IMG/VR virus record: IMGVR_UViG_3300032287_001925
Coordinates: 1-63,887 of that record
Source: a virus
DNA: 63,887 nucleotides
Direction: 5' to 3' (one strand)
Below the pieces are notes generated by a model, which was not told where the DNA came from, did no database searches, and saw only the letters and a program-made list of their open reading frames with translations. Made by a program: the position numbers and the translations under genes. Shown here piece after piece: positions 17,128 through 26,823 of the stretch (positions are counted from its first letter, which is position 1; every line of letters begins with the position of its first letter).

Positions 17128-17460
17128 TTGGCAACAACAGTATATGATGTAGAAGAGATTGAACTACAAAGCGGAGCTAAAGTAAAGCTCAAGCCATTAT
17201 CAATCAAGCAGCTACGAAAGTTTATGGAAGTAATTAAAAAAGTACAAGACGCAGAAGACGAGACTGCAACACTTGGCATTTTGGTTGAAGCGTGTGGAGT
17301 AGCATTAGAAACTCAACTGCCAGATCTAGTTGCCGATCTTGACAAGCTCGAAGATGCATTGGATGTTCCAACAATTAACAGAATCCTTGAAGTTTGCGGA
17401 GGAATTAAGATGGACGACCCAAACCTAATAGCGGCAGCGGTACTGGCTGGTCAGAACTAG
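17128..17460 (+). CDS. Tail assembly chaperone G-type
   Basis: This 110-residue protein starts at TTG 17128 behind an AAGGAGG site. It is small, acidic and helical (IKQLRKFMEVIKKVQDAEDE), and sits between the major tail protein and the tape measure, where the lambda G-type chaperone is found. Such proteins bind the tape measure during tail assembly and are absent from the virion. Close to its end it contains the slippery heptamer CCCAAAC in the right frame for a -1 shift. Confidence 0.82.
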   Translation: MATTVYDVEEIELQSGAKVKLKPLSIKQLRKFMEVIKKVQDAEDETATLGILVEACGVALETQLPDLVADLDKLEDALDVPTINRILEVCGGIKMDDPNLIAAAVLAGQN

Positions 17461-17798
17461 ATTTAGCCGCTTTAGAAGGCCAAGTTTTTCTTTTAGGACA
17501 TTGGAAGAATTACGAGGAGTTAGAAGAGAATTTATCAATGCCAGAATTGATTCAGACCATCACTGCAATCAATCAAAAAGAACATAACCAGAGAAAGTTT
17601 GCAGCATCACTAAAAGGAATCCAATTAGATGATGAGGCAGAAGAAGAAAAACAAAAAGGTTCTACCTTTGAAGATATCCAAAGAAGAGCTCTTGGAATTA
17701 CAGCATCAGCAGATGATGTTGTTGGATTACAAGGACCTCTTGCAGCGCAAGCTGGATTTGGAATTGGCGCAGGGTTAGGATACTCTAGGAGTAATTAG
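17128..17798 (+). CDS. Tail assembly chaperone G-T fusion by -1 ribosomal frameshift
   Basis: The -1 frame is open from just upstream of the slippery site to the TAG at 17796-17798 and reads as coding sequence (LDLAALEGQVFLLGHW, then LIQTITAINQKEHNQ). There is no convincing independent start: the first ATG (17538) would discard a clearly coding stretch. Slippage at 17418-17424 would join 99 residues of G to 124 residues of T, giving about 223 residues. In lambda and many other phages the G-T product recruits the major tail protein to the tape measure-chaperone complex. The tape measure start overlaps the T stop by one base. Confidence 0.82.
17418..17424 (+). promoter_or_regulatory. -1 frameshift slippery site CCCAAAC
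   Basis: The heptamer reads C CCA AAC in the G frame, the canonical X XXY YYZ form. Shifting back one base gives CCC AAA and continues in the open T frame to 17798. The G stop lies 34 bases downstream. Confidence 0.8.
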
Positions 17799-20700
17799 TG
17801 GCTGACGAACAAATTGTAACCAGTATAGTCGCCAAAGCCGACTTGTCTAGCCTTGTGTCTGAAGTACACAGGGCTAGTGCTAGTCTTCAGCAACTACAAA
17901 GAGAGTTACTTGCTTCAAACAAAGCAATTTCTTCTTCAACAAAATTAGCAAATAATTTATTTAGAGATACACTAACTGGCAGCGGACAGTTCTCTAGTCA
18001 CTTCGTAAATCTTAATTCAGACGTGGATAAGTTTGGTAAAAACTTAGATGCTGGTAGATTAAAGCTTAAGAACTATTTCCAGACATTTAGAGAACACGCT
18101 ACCACACAAAAGGGTATGATCAGAGAGCTTGCCAAAGAACAGGTAATGCTTCAAAATTCAGTATTGCAACCCCTAGGCAGAAATGCTCAGGGTTTAATGC
18201 AATACAACGTTATGATTCCTAGAGGTCTGGATGCAATAGCAAATAAAGGAAAGCTAGCTCGAATGGAAATGCAGATTATGAATCGTGCATTGTCCGAAGG
18301 AGCAGGCTCTTTAATTAACTTTGGTAAGAATACTCAGTGGGCAGGTAGACAGCTTACAGTAGGTCTTACAGTTCCTATTACGATGTTTGGAGCGGCAGCA
18401 AGCAAAGCATTCAGAGAAGCAGATACAGAGCTAGTAAGATTAACAAAGGTTTATGGTGGATTAGCTGCTACATCTGCTGCAGACTTAAAGGCAATTAGAG
18501 AAGAAGTTATTCAGACTGCAAAAACATTATCCAAAACTATGGGTGCATCTTTCAAAGATACAATTGCGCTAGGTGCTGATATTGCAGCTACAGGACAAAC
18601 TGGCAATGAGTTGCTAGGCTCAATTGCAGAAACAACAAGATTAGCAATTCTCGGTGAAGTTGACAGACAAGATGCAATGAAAGCAACATTGTCAATTCAA
18701 ACAGCTTTTAAGCAAAATACTGAAGAGCTAACGGAGTCTATTAACTTTCTTAACGCAGTTGAAAACCAGACATCAACAACTCTTAACGACCTTGTGGAAG
18801 CAATTCCAAAAGCTGGACCAGTAATTCAACAGCTTGGTGGTAGCGTTCAAGATTTAGCTCTTTATTTAACTGCAATGAGAGAGGGTGGAATCAGCGCATC
18901 AGAAGGCGCCAACGCCTTAAAGTCTGGTCTTGCATCTCTTATTAACCCAACAAAACAAACTGTAGGAATGATGTCAGATTTTGGTATCGATGTAATGGGT
19001 ATGGTAGCAAAAAATACTGGAGATACAACTGGTCTACTTATGGATTTGCAAAAAGCATTAGATTCACTTGATCCATTGAGCAAAGCAAGAGCGATGGAGC
19101 AGATGTTTGGAAAGTTCCAGTTTGCAAGAATGAGCGCATTGCTTAATAACTTAGGAAAAGAAGGAAGCCAGACGCTTCAAGTTTTAAATTTAATGAAAGC
19201 AACAACTGGAGAATTAGCAGATGTAGCTAGCCGAGAATTAAAAATGGTTACAGAATCTGCCTCTGGTAAATACAAAAGAGCAATTGAAGGACTTAAAGCA
19301 GAGCTAGCAGATGTTGGCGAGGAGTTCCTTGGAGTTGCTACTAAGCTTATTGAAGCAGGATCAAAAATATTAGATTTCTTTACAAGGCTTCCAGAACCAA
19401 TTAAAAAAGCACTTACATTTTTAGCTGGATTTACTGCAATTGTTGGACCACTTATTATGTTAACTGGTTTGCTTGCAAACTTCTTCGGATATATTACTAA
19501 GGGTGTTGTTCAGCTAAGAGCATTCTTTATGAAAGCAAACGGCTGGAAAATGCTTACGCCAGAAATTATTGCCGCTCAAAAAGCTGCTGAAATGGTTGAG
19601 AATGCATTTTACTCAGATGCAGCAGCCGCTCAAGTTCTTCACAACGCATTACAAAAACTTGTTTCAGATTATCAAAGCCTTCAGACAGCATCTATGAAGA
19701 GTGCAGTTCCAGTTAATGGAGGAATTAGCACTGTTGATGGCCGCACAGTAATGGCTGCTGGACGAAGAGTTGTTGATCCTAACGATCCGTATGTTGGAGA
19801 TCCTAACACTAGAGCGATGTCTCATATTAGACCAAGAGACCCAAATAACCCCGCAACAATATTTGGCGGGGTACCAGGAGCTATCCCAGTTAACAGAGGA
19901 ATATCAAGAACTCCTCAAATGTACATGCATGATAGACTTCCAAATGTTGAAGGACTAACAAGCGTAAAGAATATATCTACAGGAATTGTTTCAGGTGAAG
20001 CAGCAAAATTCCACGCATTAATGGCCACGCTTGGCATGCAAACAGAACAAGAAGTTGCAATGCTTAAGAAAACAATTGCAATGGGCGGAACAGTAAGCAG
20101 AGAATTACTAGACACCTTTGATGACATACTTCCTATAACACAAAGGTTTGCAAATAGCGCAGCTGAACAATCTGCATTAATAGTACAGCAAATGAGAAGC
20201 GCAGAGATAACTGTTGAGCAAGCGAAAGCAAGAATACTTGCACTTAATGCACAGATAGAGGCAGACATGGGTTCCGCTGTCAGCATGTATGCAGCTGGAA
20301 GAGGAAGATCTATAGATTTAACAAAAGCTCCTATGATGAACCAACCAGTTGTAGATGCCAATGGACAATTCACGCTGAGAGATTTATACAAAAAAGAATC
20401 CAACAGAGCAGTCATGGAAGAGTTTGGAAGAGTTCGTGGAGTAAGAACATTCGGAGCACCTTACAGTATACAGGCAACAAGAATTCCTAAGTTTGCAGAT
20501 GGTGGAGGAATTGAAGAGTTTGGGCCAAGTAGAACAACGGTTTCTGGTCCGTCTTCAATTAACTACGACGATAGGCTTGGAAGTGTACCTGTTGGGGGAT
20601 ATGTATTAAACCAGGGTGCATCTTTAGATCCAGCAAACGCACCACTTGTTGCTATGGCTTCTGCTACATATGAAAACGGCGGAAAGATTACAGCAGCATT

Positions 20701-23700
20701 AACTCCACAGGAAACAGTGTTTGGTCCAAAAATTCAAAGAATGCCTGAGCTTTATGCAGCAGTCGATGCGGCTAATAATGGATACAGTTTTGGTGGTCAG
20801 ATAATGAGAGGCACATATGGGTATGGAAGAGAAAGCACTCTATCAATATGGGCAAGATTAGTTAACTCTAAGGATTATCCAAAAGTAATTAGAGCAGCAA
20901 CAGTTGCTTCTGATGCTGCAATATTGTCACAACTTACTGGAATGGATATTAAAGATGCCACAAAGAGAGTTTCTTCGGATTATGATTCAGCAACAGAGCA
21001 TGCTAAAAAAGCAGCAAATAAAAATGGAACAAGAAAAACAGAAGAGTTTGTAAAAGCAAGAACAGCTCAGCTTATTAGATTAAGCAAAGAGTTCCCAGGT
21101 GCAAACTTAATTCTAGATGAATATTCAAATAAAAACAAGTACGATCAAAGTGCAAAAGCAGCTCGTATGAAAGCTATACCTACTCAGACATATGCAGGAA
21201 CGATGAGATCTGTGATTGACGATTTAGTAAAAGAAGGAGTTTTAACTAAAGCTCAAGCAGGCAAAGTTTTTGGAATTTTAGGAAATGTTAACGATCAATA
21301 CGATCCAATTTCTAAATCTCACACTATGACTGCACAAAGAAGTGCTTCAATATTTAAGCCAGGAGAGTTGCAAGCCCTGCTTATTGAAGAAGGAATGTCA
21401 AGAGCAGAAGCAGAAAAATATGCTGGTGTTACTGGAGTCAGATCAAATAATTTTGTTGGTCAATCTACTGGACTTTCAAAATCATTTAACACAATGGGTA
21501 GATGGCTAGACGTCGCTACTGATGGAGCTTTTAGAGATGAAGTTTCACCATTTCAAGACGAAGCAAAAAGCAATTTTATATCAGGAATTAAAAGACTTAA
21601 AACTAAGTTAGGAATTACAGGCCCCACAACAATGAGAGAAATCATTAGACAGCTTACTCTGATGAGAATAAAATCTGGAATGGGTTTTAACTCTAAAATG
21701 GCTACAACACTTGGTGGAAGGTTAATGGGCAGGGGAATTTCTTTTGCAAAACCAGTATTAGGTCCTGGTGTTAAAGCATTTTTAAATAATGGCGGAATGG
21801 TTCCAGGAGGATCTATATCTAAAGGCAGATCAAATTATGGAAACGTTTCTCCTTTATTAAAACTATTACCTGCAGAAAAACAACTAAAGATTTTAGCAAA
21901 AGCAAGAGAATTAAGCTCAAGAAGCTCGCTAGGAAAGTTTGCTGATACACCAGTAACTGAATATGGACATCAAATTTCTGCAAGTACAGGAATGAGTTAT
22001 CCTGTACCTGGTGTATCTGGATTATATAAGGTTGGTAAGAAAAAGGTTTTTGTTAAAGGAGTTCCTCATGAAGTGGTTGCAACCCATGAGCCAATTGGCA
22101 CACAAATTTCAAGAGACCTTTTTGGAATAGCGTCTCCAGTTCAAAGAGCTAGAACGGTTGCTAACCCATTAGACCCATCAAAGAAAAGCAAACTCCTTGC
22201 ACTAGAATCAGACTATGACCCACGCTTTGCAAACACTAATGTGCCATGGGAAGAAGACACAATAATTAGGCAGCTTGCTAACTCTCTCCTTATGAATAAC
22301 AAGGATCTATCTAGATCAAACGTATATGGAAACTTTAATCCAGATGTTGGAAATGCTGGAGTGTTTAAAGCAGCATCTGGCAACACATCACTTGCAAAAG
22401 CTGATGAAATGAACTCTATGGAAAAACAAGCAATGATCAATCTTCTTGCTGTTAAAGGTGGAGCAAGAAAAGATTTTGCACGTGATACTGCCCCAATAAT
22501 TGCTAAAATGAGCCCTAAAAAATATGGTCGAAAGATGAAGAAGGTTCTAGAAGATGCTCGTCCAAAATTGGTACAAATAATAAATGATTTACCTAAAGAT
22601 CTTAGACCACCTTATCAAGCAATGCTCAAAAGGCTGGATGATGGAATAGAGGTTGATTGGAGTAAATATCATTCCGTACACTCTAACCCAACATACCTTA
22701 ATGATGGAGGACCAGTTGGTGGTGGGCCAGTTAAAAAAGGCAGAAGCGCTTATGGAGCAAAGAAAGGTGCACAGAGACCAGGAAACCCAGCAGCTAGAGC
22801 TGCGTGGGAAGCTAAACGACGTGAGCAGGCAGAAAGAGATGCTGCAGCAGAAAGATCTAGAGCTTCATCTAGACAAATTACTGGCCAGCAAGCATTAACA
22901 AGCGGACTAGGAAGACAAGCGGTAAGAACTGGAACAACAAGCTTTTATAATCCTGGGCAAGTAATGGTTAACAATATGATTGATCCATTCAAAAATTCAG
23001 CTGCAATGAAAACTCAATATATATCAGCAGCATTTAAAACTATGGCGAATACAATTAGAGCAGACTCAATGCAGCTAGCAAAAGCCGTAAGCTTTAACGC
23101 AAAATATATTTCTCAATCTATGAAACAATCAATTACATCTATGAGCGATAGTGTAAAGTCAGCCGTTAATTCAACCATTACATCAACACGCAATTTTGCC
23201 AATAGAGCACAGAATGCAATTATTAGAGAGCAAAACGCTTTTGCCGCAAGAAATTATCCTGTAGGTCATCCTGCGGCCACTACTCAAGGACTATTTGGTC
23301 CAGGAATGATTGGTCAGTTTAAAGATGCAGGCGATGGAGTTCAGACTAGAAAAGTAGGAACTCTTGGAATGAGAAAAACTGAGTTCCTTGTAAATAATGA
23401 AACAACTGGTGGACATTCTGTTTTAATGTCTTCAAAAGAAGCAAAAAAACAAGGAATAAGAGTTCCGCAAAGAGCTAATGGTATGGGCATTGGCGCTCAA
23501 ATGGGAATCGGTATGGCTGGATCTATGGGCGGAATGGCCTTGATGAACCAAGAAAAAGTCGGCGGGATTTCTGGAATGCAAGCAGGCATGGGATTGATGA
23601 TAGGTTCTTCTATTCTGCCAATGCTTCCCTATGTTAAAATGTTTGCTTCACTAAAAGCTGGAGCAGCCTCAGCTAAAGTTGCAATTACAGGAGTTACTGG

Positions 23701-26230
23701 AGCAACAGCAAAGCTAGCCGCAATGGGCGCACAAGTGTTAAGATTTGCAAAAGCATTTGGGCTTGTTGGTGCAGCGATCACAGCAGCTGGCTTAGCATTT
23801 AAAGTATATAAAGACTATCAAGATGCAAAGCAAGACGCTTCAATGGGTCTTTCTATGACAGCAAAAGCTGCAGAGCAAGCTGGTATAAAATACTTTAATC
23901 TTAAAGAAACAATGCAGGGATACTTAGATAAGCAAAAGCTAGTGAGCGCAGCAGCTAAAGGATCTGCAAACAATTCAATTGGTATTCCTGGTATACCTCA
24001 ATCTATAGAAGACATGAAGAAAGCTAAAGAAGAAGGTAAGGGACTCAAGGATTTAATTGAGTCTATAAATAGATCGGGCAGTACTGAAGAAACGCAAAGA
24101 TTGCTTAATAATCAAAAAGCACAAATGGTTGCTGGAGGAATGAGCATTGAAGAAGCAAACAAAAAAATATATGGAGCTTTAGCAAATAGTAAAAAAGCTT
24201 CACAGGCTTACAAAGTTTTAGCCGATGTACAGTTTGGATCAATTGTAGACAAATCATCTGCTGCAGAGTTTGCAGTTGGAAACTTAGTCAATACTCTAAA
24301 CAATGGTGCAGGAACTGCAGATTGGGGCAAAGAGGTTGGAAATGGATTTGAAGGATTAATAAATGTTTTCTCAAACGCAACATCAGCTTTGGTAGGAACT
24401 AAAGATGAGTTGGGTAATGTAATTGATGAGTATGAAGCTTATCAAATAGTTATGTCAAAATCAGAAGCAAATAATCCAAAGATGAATGAAGAGATTGGAA
24501 GAAATGCATATGAAAATCTTCAAAAGACTCAGCCACTACTTGCATCAATAACAAACTCTTCAGATACAATTAAAGGCATACTCGCCAAGTGGAAGCTGTT
24601 TACATCTGGAATTAATATTGATTTAAGCAAGATTGATTCTACATTAGCAAATAAATTAGCTGGGTTTACATCTGCAATAGGAACTGGAATTTCGGATTTA
24701 ACTAAATCTGCTGATCAATCTACAACATATGGACAAACAGGCGCAGCATTGGCTAAATTACAAAAGACAATTAATGCAACTTCTGCTGCTTCTCAAAGAG
24801 CAGCTGCAGCTTCACAAAGAAGTGCCCAGGAAGAGCTAAAAGCAATTTCTAAAAAGATTAAGCTTATTGAAGAAGAAAAAAACAAAAAGCTAGAATCTTT
24901 AAGAGCAACTCAAGATGCATCAAACTATGCATTAGAGTTGCAAAAACTTCAAATAGAATATGCTGATGCAGTTGCTCGTGGAGATATGGCAACAGCTGCA
25001 ACAGCAAGAATAGATATTGATAAGCTAACTTCAAATAGACAAAGCGAGCTTGCTTCTAAAGCAATTGAAGATGCAGCTAACAAAGCAAAAGCTCCTTTGG
25101 AAAAAGATGCTGAGTCTATACAAAATAAATCAGATAAGAAAGCTTTAGCGTTTCAAGGACAACAGGACAATGCAGCCCTTGCAGGTGAAATAAACACAAC
25201 CATTACTGGATTCCAAACAAGATACAATGATTTAAGCACTAGAGCAATAAGCTCAAGACTACTTCCTGAAAAAGAAAAGGCCGCAGAGCAAGCAAAAATT
25301 ACTACAGAGTTAATAGCATTAGTAAAAGAGATTCAAAAATCTGGATCTGGATCTGGACTATCTGCAAAAACAGTTCGAGATGCATTCGGTGGGTACTTCG
25401 ATCCAAAGACTGGAAAGCCTATTGCTGCAACAGCGCCAACTGGATCTCCAACTGGATTTGATGCAAAAGGAAAGCCAGTATTTTCAACTGGAATTAGCGG
25501 AGGAGCACTTGATGTATTCCAAAAAGACTTAGCTGCCGTAGAAAAGCTAGCAAATTCAATTACTGGAGGAGTAACCTTGGCTAAGCTTCGTGCCGATCTT
25601 TTGGTAGCACTTGGAAAAGCCCCAGGCACACCTCCTAAAGGAACTGTAGAGTTTGGACCAGATAAAGCTCAAACAGGAACTGGCAAAACTGTATTTGATG
25701 GATTCAAATCAGCTTATTCTAAAGGCCAAGGAACAATGGTTAGCATAAATGATCAGACATGGTACAAGTTTAAATATAATGGACAAACCTATGTAAGTGA
25801 TAACAATGGTGTTGATATCCGTCCATGGGACGAAAAAACAAAAACAATGGGAAAGAGAATTAAAAAAGCTTATGGAGGATATATATCAGGTCCTGGCAGT
25901 GCAACATCTGATTCAATTCCAGCTATGCTTTCAAATGGTGAATACGTAATTAGTGCAAAAGCAGTCCAGGCAGCTGGCGTACCTATGTTAGACAATATTA
26001 ATAAAATGGCTTCTGGCGGAATGGTTAGCTATAATGTGCCAAAGATGTCAAGCGGTGGCAGGGTAAGATTTAACGAAGGCGGTCTTGCTTCCTCTTCAAG
26101 CTCATTGTATAATATAAATGTATCTTTAAGTGGAACTAATCTTACAGCAGATGATGTGGCCGCTTCAATCCATAAAGAAATGAGATTAAGAGAGATGGCT
26201 GCTGGAATTAATAGAAAGGTTGGTGGGTAA
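17798..26230 (+). CDS. Tape measure protein (2810 aa)
   Basis: By far the largest gene, starting at GTG 17798 directly on the chaperone stop. The N-terminal part (about 175-560) is a TP901-type tape measure core (SINFLNAVENQTSTTLNDLVEAIPKAG in segments, EGGISASEGANALKSGLASL). Hydrophobic stretches occur near residue 540 and at about 1890-2000, as expected for the segment that enters the membrane on injection. The C-terminus has SIPAMLSNGEYVISAKAV. At roughly 1.5 angstroms per residue the tail would be about 420 nm long (rule of thumb). Residues about 1385-1625 form an apparent inserted globular domain flanked by related Gly-rich linkers. Confidence 0.93.
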   Translation: MADEQIVTSIVAKADLSSLVSEVHRASASLQQLQRELLASNKAISSSTKLANNLFRDTLTGSGQFSSHFVNLNSDVDKFGKNLDAGRLKLKNYFQTFREHATTQKGMIRELAKEQVMLQNSVLQPLGRNAQGLMQYNVMIPRGLDAIANKGKLARMEMQIMNRALSEGAGSLINFGKNTQWAGRQLTVGLTVPITMFGAAASKAFREADTELVRLTKVYGGLAATSAADLKAIREEVIQTAKTLSKTMGASFKDTIALGADIAATGQTGNELLGSIAETTRLAILGEVDRQDAMKATLSIQTAFKQNTEELTESINFLNAVENQTSTTLNDLVEAIPKAGPVIQQLGGSVQDLALYLTAMREGGISASEGANALKSGLASLINPTKQTVGMMSDFGIDVMGMVAKNTGDTTGLLMDLQKALDSLDPLSKARAMEQMFGKFQFARMSALLNNLGKEGSQTLQVLNLMKATTGELADVASRELKMVTESASGKYKRAIEGLKAELADVGEEFLGVATKLIEAGSKILDFFTRLPEPIKKALTFLAGFTAIVGPLIMLTGLLANFFGYITKGVVQLRAFFMKANGWKMLTPEIIAAQKAAEMVENAFYSDAAAAQVLHNALQKLVSDYQSLQTASMKSAVPVNGGISTVDGRTVMAAGRRVVDPNDPYVGDPNTRAMSHIRPRDPNNPATIFGGVPGAIPVNRGISRTPQMYMHDRLPNVEGLTSVKNISTGIVSGEAAKFHALMATLGMQTEQEVAMLKKTIAMGGTVSRELLDTFDDILPITQRFANSAAEQSALIVQQMRSAEITVEQAKARILALNAQIEADMGSAVSMYAAGRGRSIDLTKAPMMNQPVVDANGQFTLRDLYKKESNRAVMEEFGRVRGVRTFGAPYSIQATRIPKFADGGGIEEFGPSRTTVSGPSSINYDDRLGSVPVGGYVLNQGASLDPANAPLVAMASATYENGGKITAALTPQETVFGPKIQRMPELYAAVDAANNGYSFGGQIMRGTYGYGRESTLSIWARLVNSKDYPKVIRAATVASDAAILSQLTGMDIKDATKRVSSDYDSATEHAKKAANKNGTRKTEEFVKARTAQLIRLSKEFPGANLILDEYSNKNKYDQSAKAARMKAIPTQTYAGTMRSVIDDLVKEGVLTKAQAGKVFGILGNVNDQYDPISKSHTMTAQRSASIFKPGELQALLIEEGMSRAEAEKYAGVTGVRSNNFVGQSTGLSKSFNTMGRWLDVATDGAFRDEVSPFQDEAKSNFISGIKRLKTKLGITGPTTMREIIRQLTLMRIKSGMGFNSKMATTLGGRLMGRGISFAKPVLGPGVKAFLNNGGMVPGGSISKGRSNYGNVSPLLKLLPAEKQLKILAKARELSSRSSLGKFADTPVTEYGHQISASTGMSYPVPGVSGLYKVGKKKVFVKGVPHEVVATHEPIGTQISRDLFGIASPVQRARTVANPLDPSKKSKLLALESDYDPRFANTNVPWEEDTIIRQLANSLLMNNKDLSRSNVYGNFNPDVGNAGVFKAASGNTSLAKADEMNSMEKQAMINLLAVKGGARKDFARDTAPIIAKMSPKKYGRKMKKVLEDARPKLVQIINDLPKDLRPPYQAMLKRLDDGIEVDWSKYHSVHSNPTYLNDGGPVGGGPVKKGRSAYGAKKGAQRPGNPAARAAWEAKRREQAERDAAAERSRASSRQITGQQALTSGLGRQAVRTGTTSFYNPGQVMVNNMIDPFKNSAAMKTQYISAAFKTMANTIRADSMQLAKAVSFNAKYISQSMKQSITSMSDSVKSAVNSTITSTRNFANRAQNAIIREQNAFAARNYPVGHPAATTQGLFGPGMIGQFKDAGDGVQTRKVGTLGMRKTEFLVNNETTGGHSVLMSSKEAKKQGIRVPQRANGMGIGAQMGIGMAGSMGGMALMNQEKVGGISGMQAGMGLMIGSSILPMLPYVKMFASLKAGAASAKVAITGVTGATAKLAAMGAQVLRFAKAFGLVGAAITAAGLAFKVYKDYQDAKQDASMGLSMTAKAAEQAGIKYFNLKETMQGYLDKQKLVSAAAKGSANNSIGIPGIPQSIEDMKKAKEEGKGLKDLIESINRSGSTEETQRLLNNQKAQMVAGGMSIEEANKKIYGALANSKKASQAYKVLADVQFGSIVDKSSAAEFAVGNLVNTLNNGAGTADWGKEVGNGFEGLINVFSNATSALVGTKDELGNVIDEYEAYQIVMSKSEANNPKMNEEIGRNAYENLQKTQPLLASITNSSDTIKGILAKWKLFTSGINIDLSKIDSTLANKLAGFTSAIGTGISDLTKSADQSTTYGQTGAALAKLQKTINATSAASQRAAAASQRSAQEELKAISKKIKLIEEEKNKKLESLRATQDASNYALELQKLQIEYADAVARGDMATAATARIDIDKLTSNRQSELASKAIEDAANKAKAPLEKDAESIQNKSDKKALAFQGQQDNAALAGEINTTITGFQTRYNDLSTRAISSRLLPEKEKAAEQAKITTELIALVKEIQKSGSGSGLSAKTVRDAFGGYFDPKTGKPIAATAPTGSPTGFDAKGKPVFSTGISGGALDVFQKDLAAVEKLANSITGGVTLAKLRADLLVALGKAPGTPPKGTVEFGPDKAQTGTGKTVFDGFKSAYSKGQGTMVSINDQTWYKFKYNGQTYVSDNNGVDIRPWDEKTKTMGKRIKKAYGGYISGPGSATSDSIPAMLSNGEYVISAKAVQAAGVPMLDNINKMASGGMVSYNVPKMSSGGRVRFNEGGLASSSSSLYNINVSLSGTNLTADDVAASIHKEMRLREMAAGINRKVGG
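21778..21843 (+). repeat. Gly-rich linker flanking the inserted tape-measure domain, left
   Basis: The encoded segment LNNGGMVPGGSISKGRSNYG resembles the right-hand linker at 22695-22758. The pair brackets a domain of about 285 residues inside the tape measure, suggesting modular insertion. Confidence 0.6.
22695..22758 (+). repeat. Gly-rich linker flanking the inserted tape-measure domain, right
   Basis: The encoded segment LNDGGPVGGGPVKKGRSAYG matches the left linker at 21778-21843 in spacing and key residues (LN-GG, KGRS-YG). Confidence 0.6.
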
Positions 26231-26823
26231 TGAGTTTTCAAAATTTATCAAAGGGATCAATCCTATATATAGAAGCATTAGACCCATTTGCAATTGATCC
26301 AGCTACCAACTCATTTGATTATAAGGGTGCAACTGTTATTGCACCAGGAAATACATATGATGCTACAACTGCAAATAGAAATGGGCTGGCGTATAGTAAT
26401 AAAACAACTGCAACAAAATTTAGAAGAGTTACTGAGCATAATAGAGCACCTCTTTCATTAAATGTTGAAAGAATTGAATCTGGCCAAAGAATGTCAAATG
26501 GAACATTAAGAAAATATTTTATTGCAGATAAATTAAATGTATCCGCATCTTGGGAAATGGTCCCGTCTTTTAGAAACGAAACAGTCGATGGTGGCTGGGG
26601 CGCAGAAGACTTAAAAGCCTTTTACGAAAGCGCTGCAGGCCGTGGAGCGTTCCGAATTAAACTAAACCCAACAGTCTTTGATAAGGACCTTATAGAGGAG
26701 TCAGGCGGGGCTTTGGCCGATGATTACACATACACTGTAATGTTTACATCATGTGATTTTACTGTCGTTAAAAGAGGCTTACAGCCCTTCTGGAGTGTTA
26801 ATATATCCCTGGAGCAGGTATGA
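26230..26823 (+). CDS. Distal tail-like minor protein
   Basis: This 197-residue beta-rich protein follows the tape measure with a TAATG junction, the canonical place of the distal tail or tail-tip adaptor. Blocks such as RVTEHNRAPLSLNVERIESG and YTVMFTSCDFTVVKRGLQPFW fit an antiparallel barrel. The role would be to join the tube end to the hub protein that follows with a four-base overlap. The assignment is by synteny. Confidence 0.6.
   Translation: MSFQNLSKGSILYIEALDPFAIDPATNSFDYKGATVIAPGNTYDATTANRNGLAYSNKTTATKFRRVTEHNRAPLSLNVERIESGQRMSNGTLRKYFIADKLNVSASWEMVPSFRNETVDGGWGAEDLKAFYESAAGRGAFRIKLNPTVFDKDLIEESGGALADDYTYTVMFTSCDFTVVKRGLQPFWSVNISLEQV

Noticed and set aside
17538-17798. Independent small gene starting at ATG 17538
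   Set aside because: Coding-like sequence in the same frame extends 114 bases upstream to the slippery site, so a frameshift product is preferred.
19770-20415. Additional ORFs on both strands inside the tape measure
   Set aside because: They lie within a well-supported 2810-residue frame, lack ribosome binding sites and show no recognisable protein.
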